A stretch of DNA of 64,000 nt from Tetrapyrgos nigripes (GCA_013368315.1 JAACJM010000165.1:124001-188000); one strand, 5' to 3'; positions 11,737 to 24,682 are shown, numbered from the stretch's first letter. Translations and numbers: made by a program. Notes: generated by a model from the letters alone, not told the origin.

Positions 11737-14135
11737 ATGTTGAAGGCTTACGGGAAACAGCTCTTGACAGCCGTTCTGGTTGGATATTTCAGCTTTGGGC
11801 CTTTATTTGCGTCTGCAGCTTCCCTTTCCCATACAACCCAGCTCTCCTCTCGCGCCAACAATGGAGACATCGTCGATACGGGCTATGCCAAGTATCTAGG
11901 GAATCGCAGCTTCCCGAATACAGTCGCGTATTTAGGACTTCCTTACGCAGAGCCACCTCTGGGAGAGAGACGGTTCCGTGCGCCTTTGCCCCTGAATACG
12001 ACCAGGGTACAGTTGGAATCCGATGGAAAGGTAGTGGATGCTACGCAGTACCCTGACTTTTGTGTACAGGGTCCGATTGGAGGTGGGTCAAATTCCGTTC
12101 TGGAGGCAAAGTGTGCTCGGTACTGATGCTAAACCTTCAGGAACGGATAGGGGTGGCGCTGGAAGTGAGGATTGTCTGAAGATTAATGTGTATGCGCCAG
12201 TCGGGGCAAACTCTGACAGTAACTGTGAGTGTGTGTTTCTTCTTGGTACTTGTCCAGTTGTTGACCTTTCTCTCATTAGTGCCGGTTCTGGTTTACATTC
12301 ACGGCGGTGGTATGTCTCCTTCATATGGCATTGTGCATCAAGATTCCTTCAGAAGCTCATTCCAATGCCATAGGATACGTCTTCGGCAATCCCGCCAACT
12401 GGCCGTTTGACCACTGGATTCATCAGAGTCCCAACGTCGTTGTTGCCTCTGTTTATTATCGTCTGGACTCATTTGGATTCCTTTCTCACCCTGACTTCTT
12501 CGACGGTGAATTGGGAGACAATAATGCTGGGTTCTTGGATCAGGTTGAAGCATTAAAGGTACGTTGACGGTTGAGTTGTACAACATATCATGTCATGTTC
12601 TAATTTATGTTTAGTGGGTCCAGAAGAATATTGCTTCTTTTGGAGGGAATCCCAAGCAGGTAATGTCTTCATCGCAGTTGGCCTATGTAACCATCAGTAC
12701 CCAACAGTGCTCAACAGGTCACCATTAACGGACAAAGTGCCGGTACGCAGTGTGCCATGTAACCATTAAATCTCACTAGATGACTCTGATTGGACAAATC
12801 GCAGGCGGCGGCTCAGTTCGCGAGTATCCTTCTCTTATTCGTGGCTTGGCCTCGCGTTTAACATTTTTTTGTTCTAGTCTTCCATATTGTGGCCCATGAA
12901 GGGCCTGGATTGTTCACTGGTGCTATTGCCCAAAGTGTTGACAGGAGCATTACACCGCTAGCTAAGCAACAAGAGGTACCTATTTTCCAACTTGAGTCAA
13001 ACTCGCCTTCCTGATGGAAAATTATAGCCTTTGTTTGAACTATACTCCGAAGCTTCGGGCTGTGGTGAAGGGTCTTTGGCTGACAAGATGGATTGCCTTC
13101 GCACTGCAAGCATCAGTACATTAGCCCGTGCTCAGGAAGCCGCAAGGACTTTGTGAGTTGTGCCCAGTGCTGAGATACATACGCAGAACTGACTTCCAGC
13201 ATAGCAACATCACATCCCGCGGTTTTGGCCCAATCGTCGATGGCAAAGTCATTACCGATCACCCGACAGCGTCTGTTATCCGAGGTGACTATGCTAAAGT
13301 GCCCCTCATCGTCGGGTGAGTATGATTAGAGTTGACAAAACTTTCAGCTAACACCATCCTAGGGCTACATCCAACGAGTCTCTCAGTGGAGGGACAACCC
13401 TTGGAGCTGCTCTCAAAAGCTTGTTCCCTCTGCTTGATGACGAAGACATTGCAGAATTTGAGAAAGTCAATCCAGGGTGTCTTGTCTCTTTCTGTTTCGT
13501 TCTCATTTTCTCTGCTAGGCATATCCTTTGAGCGACTTTACGTCTCAAAGCAACCGAATTTCCACCGCTACTGGCGAGTCTTCGTTACGATGTGCTGTCA
13601 GCTTCATTTTTCTTTCTTTCCCATAAATTGTTCTCTTACCCGTTTTCCCTACAGCGAGAATCTCTTGGTAATCTCTTCCTTAGGGATACCAAAGCTTTCA
13701 CATACCGGTACAATCAGCCCAACCCGACTCAAGCAGGGACCGCTGTTCAGCATGCTGCCGAGAATTGGATGATGTTTAAAGGCATTAATACCGGGTGAGT
13801 ATCTGTAACATCGTCTTTATCCCTTGATGCTGACGTTTCCGCCAGAACTAATGGCACCGGGGCAGTTTACACCAATGACCCCGGTCGAAGATGCGTTTGC
13901 TGAGGAGCTCATCGCGTATTGGTTATCATTTGTGCGTACTGGGGACCCCAATACTTTCCGACTCCCTAGAAGCCCGGTCTGGAACAGTTATGTTGGCGAG
14001 AAGGAGAGGATTATCTTACAACAAGACCCACGGAACAGTACCACTGTGAGCGGGAACGTTATGGAAGATGAGCCGCCCAAAGAGCGGGCGAGGTGTTTGT
14101 TTGTTCAGAGCAAGTCTGATAAAGAGCAGAATTGA
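11737..14135 (+). CDS. Secreted type-B carboxylesterase/lipase (paralogue A), apparent frameshift in last exon
   Basis: Fourteen exons assemble: 11737-12082, 12141-12224, 12280-12309, 12374-12558, 12615-12659, 12718-12742, 12805-12819, 12878-12975, 13028-13152, 13205-13315, 13363-13465, 13519-13596, 13655-13794 and 13846-14135. An N-terminal signal peptide precedes VAYLGLPYAEPPLGERRFR, the type-B signature. The nucleophile elbow GQSAGGGSV places Ser237. Glu360 in GATSNES and His448 in VQHAAENW complete a Ser-Glu-His triad, as in Candida rugosa lipase-like and cholinesterase-like enzymes. LVYIHGGG forms the oxyanion region. The intron at 12820-12877 is GC-AG. In the last exon a run of four G at 13859-13862 puts the conserved MTPVEDAFAEELIAYWLSFV out of frame, with a stop at 13901. 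Paralogues B and C have no such shift. Without the extra base the product would be about 557 residues. Confidence 0.82.
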
Positions 14136-14523
14136 ATTTGGTCAGATACATACACGTGTATCGCAGTCTAGTCTGAGTCAATGATAATGATGGCAATTTC
14201 TACTCATACACTGGAATATAGGCTTACTCTGCGCGCTCACTATTGACTCGAACAGTCGATCATTGTAGATGAGTACTGAAGGAGATTCGGGTCCAAGCGA
14301 GGACCCAGGGAAACTGGTCGAGTCTCGGATTTAAGTGACTGAAACTGTGAAACCTAAGAATCAAAATCAGTATGTTCTCTGATATTTGATAGTATCCAAC
14401 ACTTGTTTTGATTTTTCCTACAAGCTGTTGCCTTGGCCTTCTCTAAGCATCATGATCATGAGTTGCTACTATACTTATAACGATCGCGATATCCATGTCC
14501 AACGTAAGATGACCATTAAGGTT
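14136..14523. other. Intergenic between convergent genes
   Basis: The 3' flanks of esterase A (+) and the MYND gene (-) meet here. Nothing else was recognised. Confidence 0.4.
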
Positions 14524-16641
14524 TCACTGTGGCTTCTCCGAGTCCCAATTGATTAGAGCCTGCGCACTCAAGTTGTTCATCAACTCTGCTTCTTCTTCCG
14601 TCACCGTGTCCGTCCTATCGTCATATTGTTCGACCGCGCACCGACATTCCACATGTCCATCTAGGAGAACGAGTCAGTACGATGTCGGTACAGAGGTGCA
14701 CCGAAAAATACATATGTAGCAATGTACATACCCAAATCTCTTTTCGTCACAATATACTCCACCGACCTAAATGGTTTGCGAAAGGACGCTAGAAACATGC
14801 CATGTGTTCCAGTAAGGACATCTGGATCTTGTAGCCATGGCTCTTCAGGTATGAATTTGGTTGCTTCTTCGATACTGAGTACTTCACGTTGCATGGGGAC
14901 TGAATAAAAGTGATGAACGTGAATAACGGGTTCGTGCGGAGAGAGCGAGGGGTTGGAGGTGCGGTATGCTTTTTCGTCCGAGATCATGTCCTTTTCGTGT
15001 TTTCGTAAAGATTCGGCGATGAGAAACATCCTGAAATCTTGTTCGTATTTATCCAGGCATGGAGTCCTGTACACTAATAAGATAAATACCACAAAATTCG
15101 TTAGATTTTGACCATGCTTGGATTACTGAGATCATCACGAGATTTGGCCAGTACTTACTCATTCGGAAGTTATATAATTCCTGGCATACTTCGCGGTGTT
15201 CTTCCCAGTTGGATTTTTGACAACGCTTACTGCAAAAGTAAGATATTTGACATTGTGAGCAGCGATACATTTTCTTAGTCCCCTCATGCATACTGCCACA
15301 TTGAGAACACTATGACAAAGTTCTTCAGTAAAATAGTAAATCGAGGATAATCCAAACAGTTATACGTACTGGGTTAAGTCTGTCCTCCTCCTCCCAGCGA
15401 TCTTTAAGTGCGAGTCGTTCTTCCACCACCTCCTTAAACTGAAGCCAGCGGGATTGTACTTGTTTCGGGGAACCTTGAAGAAACTGCTTATAATACCCTC
15501 TCTTCTCAATCTCTCGCCATGACTTCGACAACGCTCTCAATACAGAGAGTGATACCGACTCTACTCCGATATCTTCCAAAAGTTGAAAGTATACGCCATG
15601 AGCTCCACGAGACTTGTCCCCGGCGTATAAAGGATCATCAGGGAGGACAGTGAAGAATAAAGGCACCAGTCGCAGCATCAAAAGGAGCAGCCGGTTCCCT
15701 AGTGCATCAGCGACGACGGTGTGTCCTCTAGCATGGAAAGTCGAATCGAGATAGATGATGCAATCTCCAAGGCAGACTATTACTTCCGAGAATTCGTCTT
15801 GAGTATAACGATAATTGATAAGTTTGCGAAATATAGCGATCATCCAGTATACGGAGTACTGGGCAACACAGGTGCGTCGCAGTGGTGTAGAAAAGTTGAT
15901 TGCCATAGTGTAGACCCGGAGACCCAGAGAAAGCTCTGTAATCGGCATTTTTTTAGATTCAGCGCATAATACGAGTCCCTGAATGAGCCCGGGAGCTAGG
16001 TTCACGTCCACCTTTTCAAAAGTTTCCAGAAAAGTGGGATAGTAAGTCGATGTCCAATCGGAAATACGGAGGAGATGTTCCAGAGTAGCCAAGCAGATTT
16101 TGGTCGTCGCAGTATCAAACATACTTGTCTGCGCCGTACGGTAGAACAGGTCGACGATGAATTGAATGACGCCTGGGGTTTTGAGCACAGGACCAACGAT
16201 CCCGGCGTAGCTTGTCACACCATATATTAGATACGAGGTGACACAGGTTAACCAGGTCTGGAACTCTGCCACCTTTTCGTGGAGAGCAGGAGATTTCGTG
16301 TAGGCGTCATTCAGGAAGGACAAACATGACCAGATACGCGGCCAGTTTCTACAGATGGACCTTTGGATGCGCTCTGTGACCAAATTCTCTCGTGTGAGAC
16401 ACCTCGCGATAGAAGATAGAGAGGTCACGGCGAAGATGAGAGAAGAGTCGGGAGGTTTGGATAGGTCAACGGATTCGGGATGTTGCGACGGTATGTGACG
16501 CATGAAGATGGGAATAGCGTCCCAAAAGTCATCCGCAGTACGCACAGCGTCTCCCAATTGCTGCAAGGAGTCTGCAGACCGCTTTGCACTGGCTTTTAGA
16601 TACTGAAAACGGAGACGGTATATCGACTTAGTAGCAGTCAA
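14524..16641 (-). CDS. MYND-type zinc finger protein
   Basis: Exons 15370-16641, 15159-15309, 14732-15073 and 14524-14660 join in phase to 633 residues. The first 424 residues are alpha-helical looking with no recognised catalytic motif. The MYND finger follows in exon 2 with all eight ligands: Cys425, Cys428, Cys441, Cys444, Cys450, Cys454, His462 and Cys466 (CSQC, CSQC, YFCSKRCQ, HREVC). MYND domains bind proline-rich peptides and often recruit partners in transcriptional control. No SET domain is visible, so this is not an obvious SMYD methyltransferase. The C-terminal 160 residues include PWLQDPDVLTGTHGMFLASF and end LINWDSEKPQ. MYND proteins of this layout are numerous in Agaricomycetes and mostly uncharacterised. 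The gene lies between esterase A and B with no evident functional link. Confidence 0.85.
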
Positions 16642-17058
16642 GCTCAGAGGTTTGCAACGGATTTACTTCAAAAGAAACCATAGAGTGTGTATGTGGAGAT
16701 ATGGGAGGAAAGAGGAAGATTCACGCAACCGGATGAGTGGCGATTCGGCTTAGGGGGTTGGTGGAAGTTGCGGAAAAAGGCGAAGGTGGGGCACGTGGTC
16801 GCTTTGTTCGACTTTTTTGTCCAAGGCTTGGCACTGTCAATTTCAAGCATGTCGGCGCCTTGTGAGAGAACACTCGGGAACCAGTACCAGATTAAAGTCG
16901 CATCACAGCAAAAGGCAGAAAGGGTACACCGCAAATTTCGTGATATTGGTATCTGCTACTACACATATGCAACACCAACTAGTCAAAATCATGAACCATT
17001 GACATTTTCAACCACCCAATGCTTCACCAGCCACCAGTCCAATCACGGTCCATCACAA
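16642..17058. other. Intergenic, MYND gene promoter and esterase B 3' flank
   Basis: No supported gene. The open frame on + across this stretch has no protein-like features. Confidence 0.4.
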
Positions 17059-19436
17059 TCAATTCTGCTCCTTATCAGCCTTACTAACCACAAACGCACA
17101 CCTCCTCGTCTCCAGACTCGGTTCATTCTCATTAACGCTCCCACTCACATCCGTCGTTGTCCCAGGTCCTTGTTGTAAGACTATCCTTTGCTTGTGTCGA
17201 GTGACGTATTGATTCCAAGACGGTGATCGGTGGAGTTTATGGGTGTTGGGATCTCCAGAACGAACAAAGGAGAGCCAGTATGCGATTAATTCTTCGGCAA
17301 AAGCGGTTTCGGTTGGGGTCATGGAGGTAAAGGTGACAGTGCCGTTGGGGCTGTGTGGGTAGAAAGGGAGAAGGAAAAGTAAACAGTCAGAATCATGCAT
17401 CGACAACTCAGACGAAAGAGGATCACATACCCAGTATTCGACCCCAAAAACATCATCCAATTTTCAGCAGCATGCTGGGTTGCGTTTCCTTGTTGAGTGG
17501 GATTGGGTTGATTGTATCGGTACGTCCAAGCTTTGGTTGCACCGGCATAGGCGTTTCCTAAGGCTTCTCGCTAAAGTTTATCGAAATTCGAGATTCGGGA
17601 CAGTCAGCGTCAGCCAAAGTCAATGACGGAAGGGATAGGTAGGTTTTATATGTTTTACTCACCCCACATCTGAATATGGACTCGCCAGTAGCAGCTGAGA
17701 TTTGTTGGGATACAGAATCAAAGTCCTCGAGGGGATATTGCTAAGTAGCGTGGCGATGGGCAGGGTCAGAAGACCAGAAGACCGGTAAGCAAGTGAACCA
17801 ACGCAACGCACTTGAGCAAATTCTTCCAAATCCTTGTCCGTCAAGAGAGGGAACAAACTACCAATGGCATCAGGAACGGTAGCTCCTCCTCCTCCAGTTT
17901 CGTTGGATGTAGCTCTGAAAACACCACCACCATCATGAATGAGAATACTTATGTATCATGAAACAGCACAGCGAGCAACGACATACCCAACAATAACTGG
18001 CACCTTTGCAAAATGTCCTTTCACTAATGAGTTCGTTGGAACATCCGTAATGATTTTGCGGTCCACGACAGGATGGAATGCTTTGTAAGAGCCGTTGCTG
18101 CGAGTACGGTAACGTAGTCCTGGTGAGTGGACCGGACCATATGGGATGATAAAAGATGTTTAGGACACGACTCACAAAGCACTACTAGAAGCCAAATCCT
18201 GAGCCATGGCTAATGCACTGACACTCGCTTTCCGAAGACACGCGACTTTTTCGGCTATGGAACCATCGGGGCATCCAGCGTGTTCCGAGTAAAAGTCGAA
18301 CAGAGGCTACATATGTATGATTGAGATCATGACAAGGCTTGAAAAGAAAAACCAGACGGAAGAGGTAAGGGGAAAACGCACCTGCATCTGCACTGGCTCC
18401 GGTGTAGGAGTTCTGTACACACTCTGTGCAATAGCACCAGTGAATAAGCCTTCCTGTCCTTCTGCGACCAAATGTAGCTCTGGAGAATGGTTGAAAATCA
18501 GTTGTATAGTCTTCCTTGAAGCCAGAATACTCGCCGACTGAGCCCCCTCCAGCTGACTGGCCATTTATGGTCACGGAACGAGGATCGCCTCCAAAGCCTT
18601 CAATATGTTCTTGGACCTACATCATTATGTTCATTGGTGAGCGGATGGAGTTTTGGACAGTACATACCCATTTCAATGCCTGAGTCTGATCCTGGAACCC
18701 CACATTAAAGTCTCCAACGGCAGAGTCCTCGAAAGCAGGCGTAGCGAGGAATCCGAAAGAAGAAAGCCGGTAGTATACAGAGGCGATGACGACGTTGGGA
18801 CTTTGATGAATCCAGTGGTTAAATGGCCAGTTGGCGGGGTTGCCGAAGATGTAGCCTGATCAGCATATGAGAATGAGAATGAGAAAGGTCGAGGGAGACA
18901 ACGCACCTCCTCCGTGGATGTAGACCAAGACGGGCACTAGTTAATGCTGAGGATGAGCAAACGGTCCAGTAGAAGGCCTGAAAATGTACATTTATCACCC
19001 CGTTTCGCTCCTGCAGGCGCATACACGTTAATCTTGAGACAATCCTCACTACCAGCACCTCCTGCATCACCACCTGTAAATAGAAGACATGAGAATGATG
19101 CCGGTGTAAAAATAAGGGCGGGGACTCACCCCCAGTGGTCCCCTGAATACAAAAATCCGGATAAACCGATGCATCAACGACTTTCCCTATCCCTCCTGCT
19201 TCTTGCGTTATCCGACTCGTATTCAGAGGTAATGGCTTCCTAAATCTCCGGTCACCCAAAGGAGGTTCGGCATAGGGTATACCAAGGTATGCTACGGTAT
19301 CCGGGAAGGAAAGGTTTCCTCGATACTGGACATAACCCAGGTCGACGACATTAGGACCAGGTTCTGCAGACGCGGCTAGATTGAAAACCGCCGCGAGGAG
19401 AGCAAAAGGAAAGGCTAGTGAGCGAAGCGCTGGCAT
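17059..19436 (-). CDS. Secreted type-B carboxylesterase/lipase (paralogue B)
   Basis: The start at 19436 opens a signal peptide (LAFPFALLAAVFNLAASA). It is followed by [20 protein letters not shown], the oxyanion loop LVYIHGGG, the elbow [27 protein letters not shown] and a C-terminus ending VVSKADKEQN. I followed the frame through every splice and found no stop or shift, so it looks functional. The intron at 18480-18534 directly after the elbow starts with GC, the same position and donor as in paralogue A. One intron is shifted by a codon relative to A and C (after ALKW rather than ALK). Expected role: secreted hydrolysis of carboxylic esters such as plant or lipid esters; substrate not predictable from sequence. 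It lies downstream of paralogue C on the same strand, and A faces them across the MYND gene. Confidence 0.88.
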
Positions 19437-20368
19437 TGCGCTTTCAAGTAAGGCGAAGCAGCTGCAGCCATCTTCATGTGGTGTCGCGTTTTAAAGAGGA
19501 TATGTTTCGCGAATTTGTAGGAGGTGATCAGCTGAAGAAGGGTAAGCATGTGCGTGAGACTATACCGACCCATATGTAAACTGAGGGCAAAATTGTGATG
19601 CCTTTTGCCGGTCTGGCAGCCTACTCTCAGTACTATTTCCAGGGAGAAAGCCTTAGAAAGGACGACAAGGAGGGGCAAATCGACCACGAGGGGTCCGGAC
19701 CCTATGCAATATTTTCTAGAATGTGGCAATGTGGAAAGTTACAGGAGCGTCACGAGCAGCTAGTACTACTTGTACAAGGTTGATTCGCTCCCCAAACACT
19801 GCTAATTATCTGCTGATCACATTTTGCTTCTGCATATGCTATGTTCTTGCTCGACCCCGCCGGACCGCTCTTTAACAATATAACTTCCGCTGATGTCCGC
19901 TGCTCTCCGTCATTTGCAATGTCATAAGGGACGACGATTCGGGTGATCGGAAGATCGCCAAAGGCCCAACACCCGCGTTTTTCAACGGACAGCATCAGAG
20001 ACTCAAGAGTAGTACTTGGGCAATGAGTGCTACTAATACAGTATTCGGATTTTGCAAGGGCCAAGAACAAGAATATCCGAGACTTTTTCCGGTTGATCTC
20101 GTTGGCATAGGTTCAACTTGACATACGCTTCCAGGTCCTCATGATGAGGATGTCCAGCTTCAAGAATCAATGCTGGCCATACAGTACGTTGAAAGCATGC
20201 AAATCGAAGGTATTGGATATAAAGCTACAGAGGGTATAAACGCTACCTCGAAATCCTCGCCGTACAACCCACTCGTAAAAGTCGTGAAAGCACAAGTAGT
20301 TTAAAAGTAACTTTTTAAAAGCTTCTTCCTCCCTCCTACTCACTCTTACTCTGACTTTCGGAGCAAGT
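19437..20368. other. Intergenic between esterases C and B
   Basis: Serves as the promoter region of esterase B. Only shadow frames were found; no repeat or second gene was recognised. Confidence 0.4.
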
Positions 20369-22677
20369 CTAATTCTGCATCTTATCCGACTTACTCTGCA
20401 CAAACAAACACCTCTCCCTTTCCCTCTCCGGCTGTTGCTCCACAAAGCTTCCACTCGTCGTCGTACTATTCTTCGGGTCTTGTTGTAACACAATCCTTCT
20501 AGTCTCATCAGCGTAGCCTTCCCAAACCGGACTTCTCTCGAGTTTGTGAGTGTTGGGATCCAAGGCTCTGACGAAGGATAACCAATATGCGACGAGTTCT
20601 TCGACAAAGGCGAGTTCGACGGGGGTTTGGGATGTGAATTCTGCGGTGCCGTTTGTACTGCAAAAGGGAGAGGAAGGTTGAAGAGGGAGGTGAAGGTGGG
20701 TAAGGTAAAGTAAGCATCCATCTGGTCACAGTCAACGTGAAGATGAAAAGCGATGCTGCTCACCCAGTATTAGTACCCTGGAACATCATCCAATTCTCAG
20801 CAGCATGTTGGACAGCCGGGCTTCCTTGCGTTGGGTTCGGTTGGTTGTAACGGTACGTCCAGGGCTTGGAGAAGAGGCTGCCCAGGGATTCTCGCTGTCA
20901 TGCGTGTAAGAGTTATCCTAATAATATGAAGTAAATGAACTCGCGGCACATCTAAGCAAAGTCTCTCCACCAAGAGCCTGGACTTGTTCATTGACGGAAG
21001 CGAAACCGTTCTTTTCCAAGTCGTATTCCTGCAGTTGTTGAAGAAAACAGGCATGAAAGTCAGCACGAGGTAAACATAGTAAGAACGACAGGGGAAGGCT
21101 TACCGCCTCGAAGTCTGCAACGTCTTGATCATCCAGTCCTGGGTACAATTGCCTAAGGGTACCAGGGAGGTCGTCACCGCCGGTGAAAGTCTCGTTTGAC
21201 GTGGCACTGAGTGACAGGTACGCGGTTAGAAAGACGTAGATGATATCAAATTAGCAAAGTGCATGTTACTCACCCAACAATGAGAGGGACATCCTTAAAG
21301 TCTCCCTTCAAAATCGACTGTGTAGGGGTATCAACGATGAGCTTTCCATCCACGATTGGACCGAAACCATTGTATGGGTTGGAGCTAGACACGAGAAAGG
21401 TTAATAAGAGGATGAGATCGATGTCATTGTCAGACTCTCAAACTCACAAACTAATAGCCGCCTCTTGTGCACGAGCAAGCGTGCTAATCTCTGCTTGACG
21501 AAGACATCCTACTTGGTCGGCGAGAGATCCTGTAGCACAACCAGTAAAGTTGGTGAAGAAGTCGAAGAGAGGCTGTAGAAGCAGAGGTTCGTTAGACTGT
21601 AGATGAAATGGTGTATGAAGAAATAAAGACTACCCACTGCTTTCTGCTCGGCCAAGGGCGTCGGTCCTCTAGCCACACTCTGAGAAATGGCTCCATGGAA
21701 TAGTTCAGGTTCTTCGTGAGCCACAAGGTGGAATAATACTGAGCCCCCTCCAGCTGATTCCCCATTAATGGTGACCTGACCAGGGTTTCCTCCGAAAGAC
21801 GCGATGTTCTTCTGGACCCACTGAAAGATAAGGCAAGTTAGACTATGAGAGGATGCGTTGGATGATATACAGCCAGCGACAACCAACCTTCAACGCTTCG
21901 ACCTGGTCTAGCAACCCAACATTGTTATCCGCCACCGTACCGTCAAAGTCGGGATGAGAGAGGAAACCGAAGGAATCGAGTCGATAGTAGACTGAAGCAA
22001 CGACGACGTTGGGACTTTGTTCAATCCAATGGTCATAAGGCCAATTGTGAGGGTTTCCACTGGTGTAACCTGGGGGTTGGTTGTCAGGGATTTAAAAACA
22101 TGCTTTCATTCACGATGACGACGTACCTCCACCATGGAAGTAGACCAGGACAGGGACTAGAGCGAGAGAATGAATGTCATGAGAAGTCGACAATAGGAGA
22201 TATCAGTGTGCCTCTCACAGTTGCTGTCTTTCGTCGCTTCAGCTGGAGCATACACGTTAATGTTGAGGCAATCCTCGCTTCCAGCTCCTCCCTGGTCACC
22301 AACTAGGAAAAATTCGGTCAATCAGTAAAACCGTCAAAAGAAGAATACTCACATCCAATAGGACCTTGGATACAAAAGTCAGGGTACTCCGTAGCATCAA
22401 CGACCTGGCCATTAGTCTCTGCTGCAACCCTCGTCTCGTTCAAGGAAGCAGGTGCACGGAATCGCCTGTCGCCTACGGGAGGCTCAGCATAGGGAATTCC
22501 CAGGTACGCGACCGTATGAGGGAGACTATGATTCCCCTGATACTTTGCATAACCCGTGTCGACGATATCCCCAGCGTCTGTTCGGATCTGAGCTGGTATA
22601 GACGCAGCCAGTCCGCCGTTGATGGCTTGGGCTACGAGGCCGGCCGCGAGAAGTTGCCTGAAGACAGTGCTGAGCAT
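20369..22677 (-). CDS. Secreted type-B carboxylesterase/lipase (paralogue C)
   Basis: The start at 22677 begins a signal peptide ([19 protein letters not shown]). The family blocks follow in order: [18 protein letters not shown] entry, [48 protein letters not shown] and a C-terminus ending [11 protein letters not shown]. The elbow is GESAG where A and B have GQSAG. C lacks the intron that A and B carry right after the elbow: its exon reads straight through GGGSVLFHL. However, its intron at 20895-20944, before the RESLGSLF block, begins with GC (GCGAGT). A and B have GT at that position. The spliced frame is intact. Function by family is secreted carboxylic-ester hydrolase. With A and B this is a local family made by duplication, A more C-like at the N-terminus and B more diverged. 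Confidence 0.88.
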
Positions 22678-23401
22678 CTGGGTGGAAGAAGAGGAAGGAG
22701 AACAAGAGAATGGAGACCCCGTAAAAAACTGCTGAGTGGGCAGCTATCCTCGTCTTGCGGATATCGCGACTTTTTATGCAGAGAAGACTCTGAAGGTGCG
22801 GGGCCCGTTGGTTTTTCCAATGGACCTGGTTGGTGGACTGGGTGTACAGTTGGCGTAAAGCCTCATGCTTGAGGGATCACGAGGAGACCCTGACTTAGCC
22901 GGTGGGGCTTGGCGTTGGTTCGGGGTTGGTATGGGTTGGTATGGGGTATATTGAGTGCTGTAAGTGTGCTATGAAATAGTCAGCCTGTGAAAAGGAAAAG
23001 TATTGCAATCGGAAAAACCTACTGCTGCCGGTATGAGCGTTTGAACCACCTGTCTTGAAGTTGAAGAGTCTTGGACTTTATCCTCCACAAATTGTAGAAA
23101 TCTGCAGGGGTACATATGTAGCAAAGGACGAACCTTGCCACACTCAGACAAGCGAGGACAACAAGCTACGGACATTTCTGTTTGCGTCATCGGATCGTCA
23201 GGAACGACGGAGAGTCGGGCCAAAAGCTTTTAGGCTGGTGTGATGTGATCCCCACATGCAACTTGCAAGCCCCGGAATAGGGAAACTTTCATACCGGATC
23301 TGGGAGTGGGAGAGTGTTTCAACATGAAGTATTCAAACATTATGAATGGGTACACGAAGGTACACGATAACTCGGACATGAGAATGTGAAAGCTTGGCGA
23401 G
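22678..23401. other. Intergenic, esterase C promoter and POP5 3' flank
   Basis: No supported gene. A direct ggttggtatggg doublet near 22925-22945 is the only local repetition seen. Confidence 0.4.
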
Positions 23402-24088
23402 TCAGTCTTGTAAAGCTTCGATGTCGTTTTGGCTGGACTCAAGGTATTCCTCATATGAGTCTTTGTAGGCTGCTGGAGCATTCGCTCGGGCTCGATAACG
23501 CGCTACAACAACCCGATTGTGCTCAATAGCAGCGAGTTGAGTGTGTTTAATTGTTCCTAGACGGATCAACATAAGAAAGGTGAGGATATGAAAGAAGAAA
23601 TGACGCGCACCGGAAACATGAACGACATGGGGTATGCACAAAACTCCTTCAATACTCCGTAGCATCGTAACTGCCCCCCACGCAATCTTATGGTGTTCTC
23701 TGGCTACTCGTATGATGCAAATGTGTGTCGTTGGGGAGTAATACTTGACTAAGTTACCCGTCAGCGCTCACGGTAAACAGAAGAGCGGAAATCAAAGAGC
23801 CCCACCAGTTAGACTCAGCCCGACTGCTCCCCAGCCTACATCTCCAAAGTGATCCAGTACGCCTTCTTTGAGTGCTGCCCATATATGTCTGCCCTCGATT
23901 TTATGGAGACCAGTGGTGTTTGCTGAGCCCGGAGGTTGTACTGGCAAGAACTCGACCAAGAGCCAACGGTTCTACGACGCTTAGTGAAGAAAGGCACGAA
24001 GCAATGATTTGTCCTAGCACTACAGTCTGTCGGATATTCGGTCTAACGGGCGCGAAGACATGTTTTACCTTACCTTGAAGCGGACCAT
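23402..24088 (-). CDS. POP5: RNase P/RNase MRP protein subunit Pop5
   Basis: Four exons, 24074-24088 (only 15 nt), 23806-23971, 23611-23748 and 23402-23556, join in phase to 157 residues. No exon alone is long enough to stand out. The product opens MVRFKNRWLLVEFLPVQPP, the typical Pop5 start. It continues DHFGDVGWGAVGLSLTVKYY, SPTTHICIIRVAREHHKIAW and VVHVSGTIKHTQLAAIEHNR, matching the order of conserved Pop5 elements, including the SG(T/C)IK block near the C-terminus. The tail ESSQNDIEALQD is acidic. Pop5 is an essential protein of nuclear RNase P, which matures the 5' end of tRNAs, and of RNase MRP, which processes pre-rRNA; it pairs with Rpp1. This is a housekeeping gene between accessory neighbours. 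The related family member Rpp14 is the main alternative, but the MVRFKxR start favours Pop5. Confidence 0.88.
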
Positions 24089-24682
24089 GATGACGATAGG
24101 TCGCAAAGGAGCGACGCGTCAGTGGCAGTCACGGCCCGGGCCAACTCAGCGCTCAAACCTAAACAGGGTGTTCTAATCTGGTTGCACATACAGCAAACAA
24201 TGCAAATCAAAGCTAGAACTCAGCAAACTAATCTAGCCTTCTGATGCTGTTGTCTCAAAGTTGTAATCAGCGGCACCAAGGGTGAGTCCAGACTCCATGG
24301 TATGCGTTCAAGCAGTCTCAAAATTTGCTCAAAATCGCTTTCATTAATCATTCTCTAGCCTCCATTCCCAAATTATGTTATCTGCTTCAACCTTGAAGCT
24401 GATGCGTACATCTTTGGAGACTTGAATGAATGGCACCGGGCTTTCTAAAACACGAAATTACACGCATGACCGTTAGTTGTCGAGATGTAGTTATTACCCT
24501 TCCCGTGCACTTTGCCATAACCAGAGCGCTAATGTCAAGCCGATACCTTCCTGGTCTTTTTATTCGGCGCAGATATGTAAACCCAGCATGCGAATTGTAG
24601 ATCAAGCTCTTCGACCTTTCCCATCTCCTGCTCTGAAAAAGACGTCGCAGCTCCCCTTTCTTTTCCATCGCCTCTCATCATT
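24089..24682. other. Divergent promoter region, POP5 (-) and MFS transporter (+)
   Basis: About 590 bases between two divergent starts. No recognised operator and no coding evidence. Confidence 0.45.
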
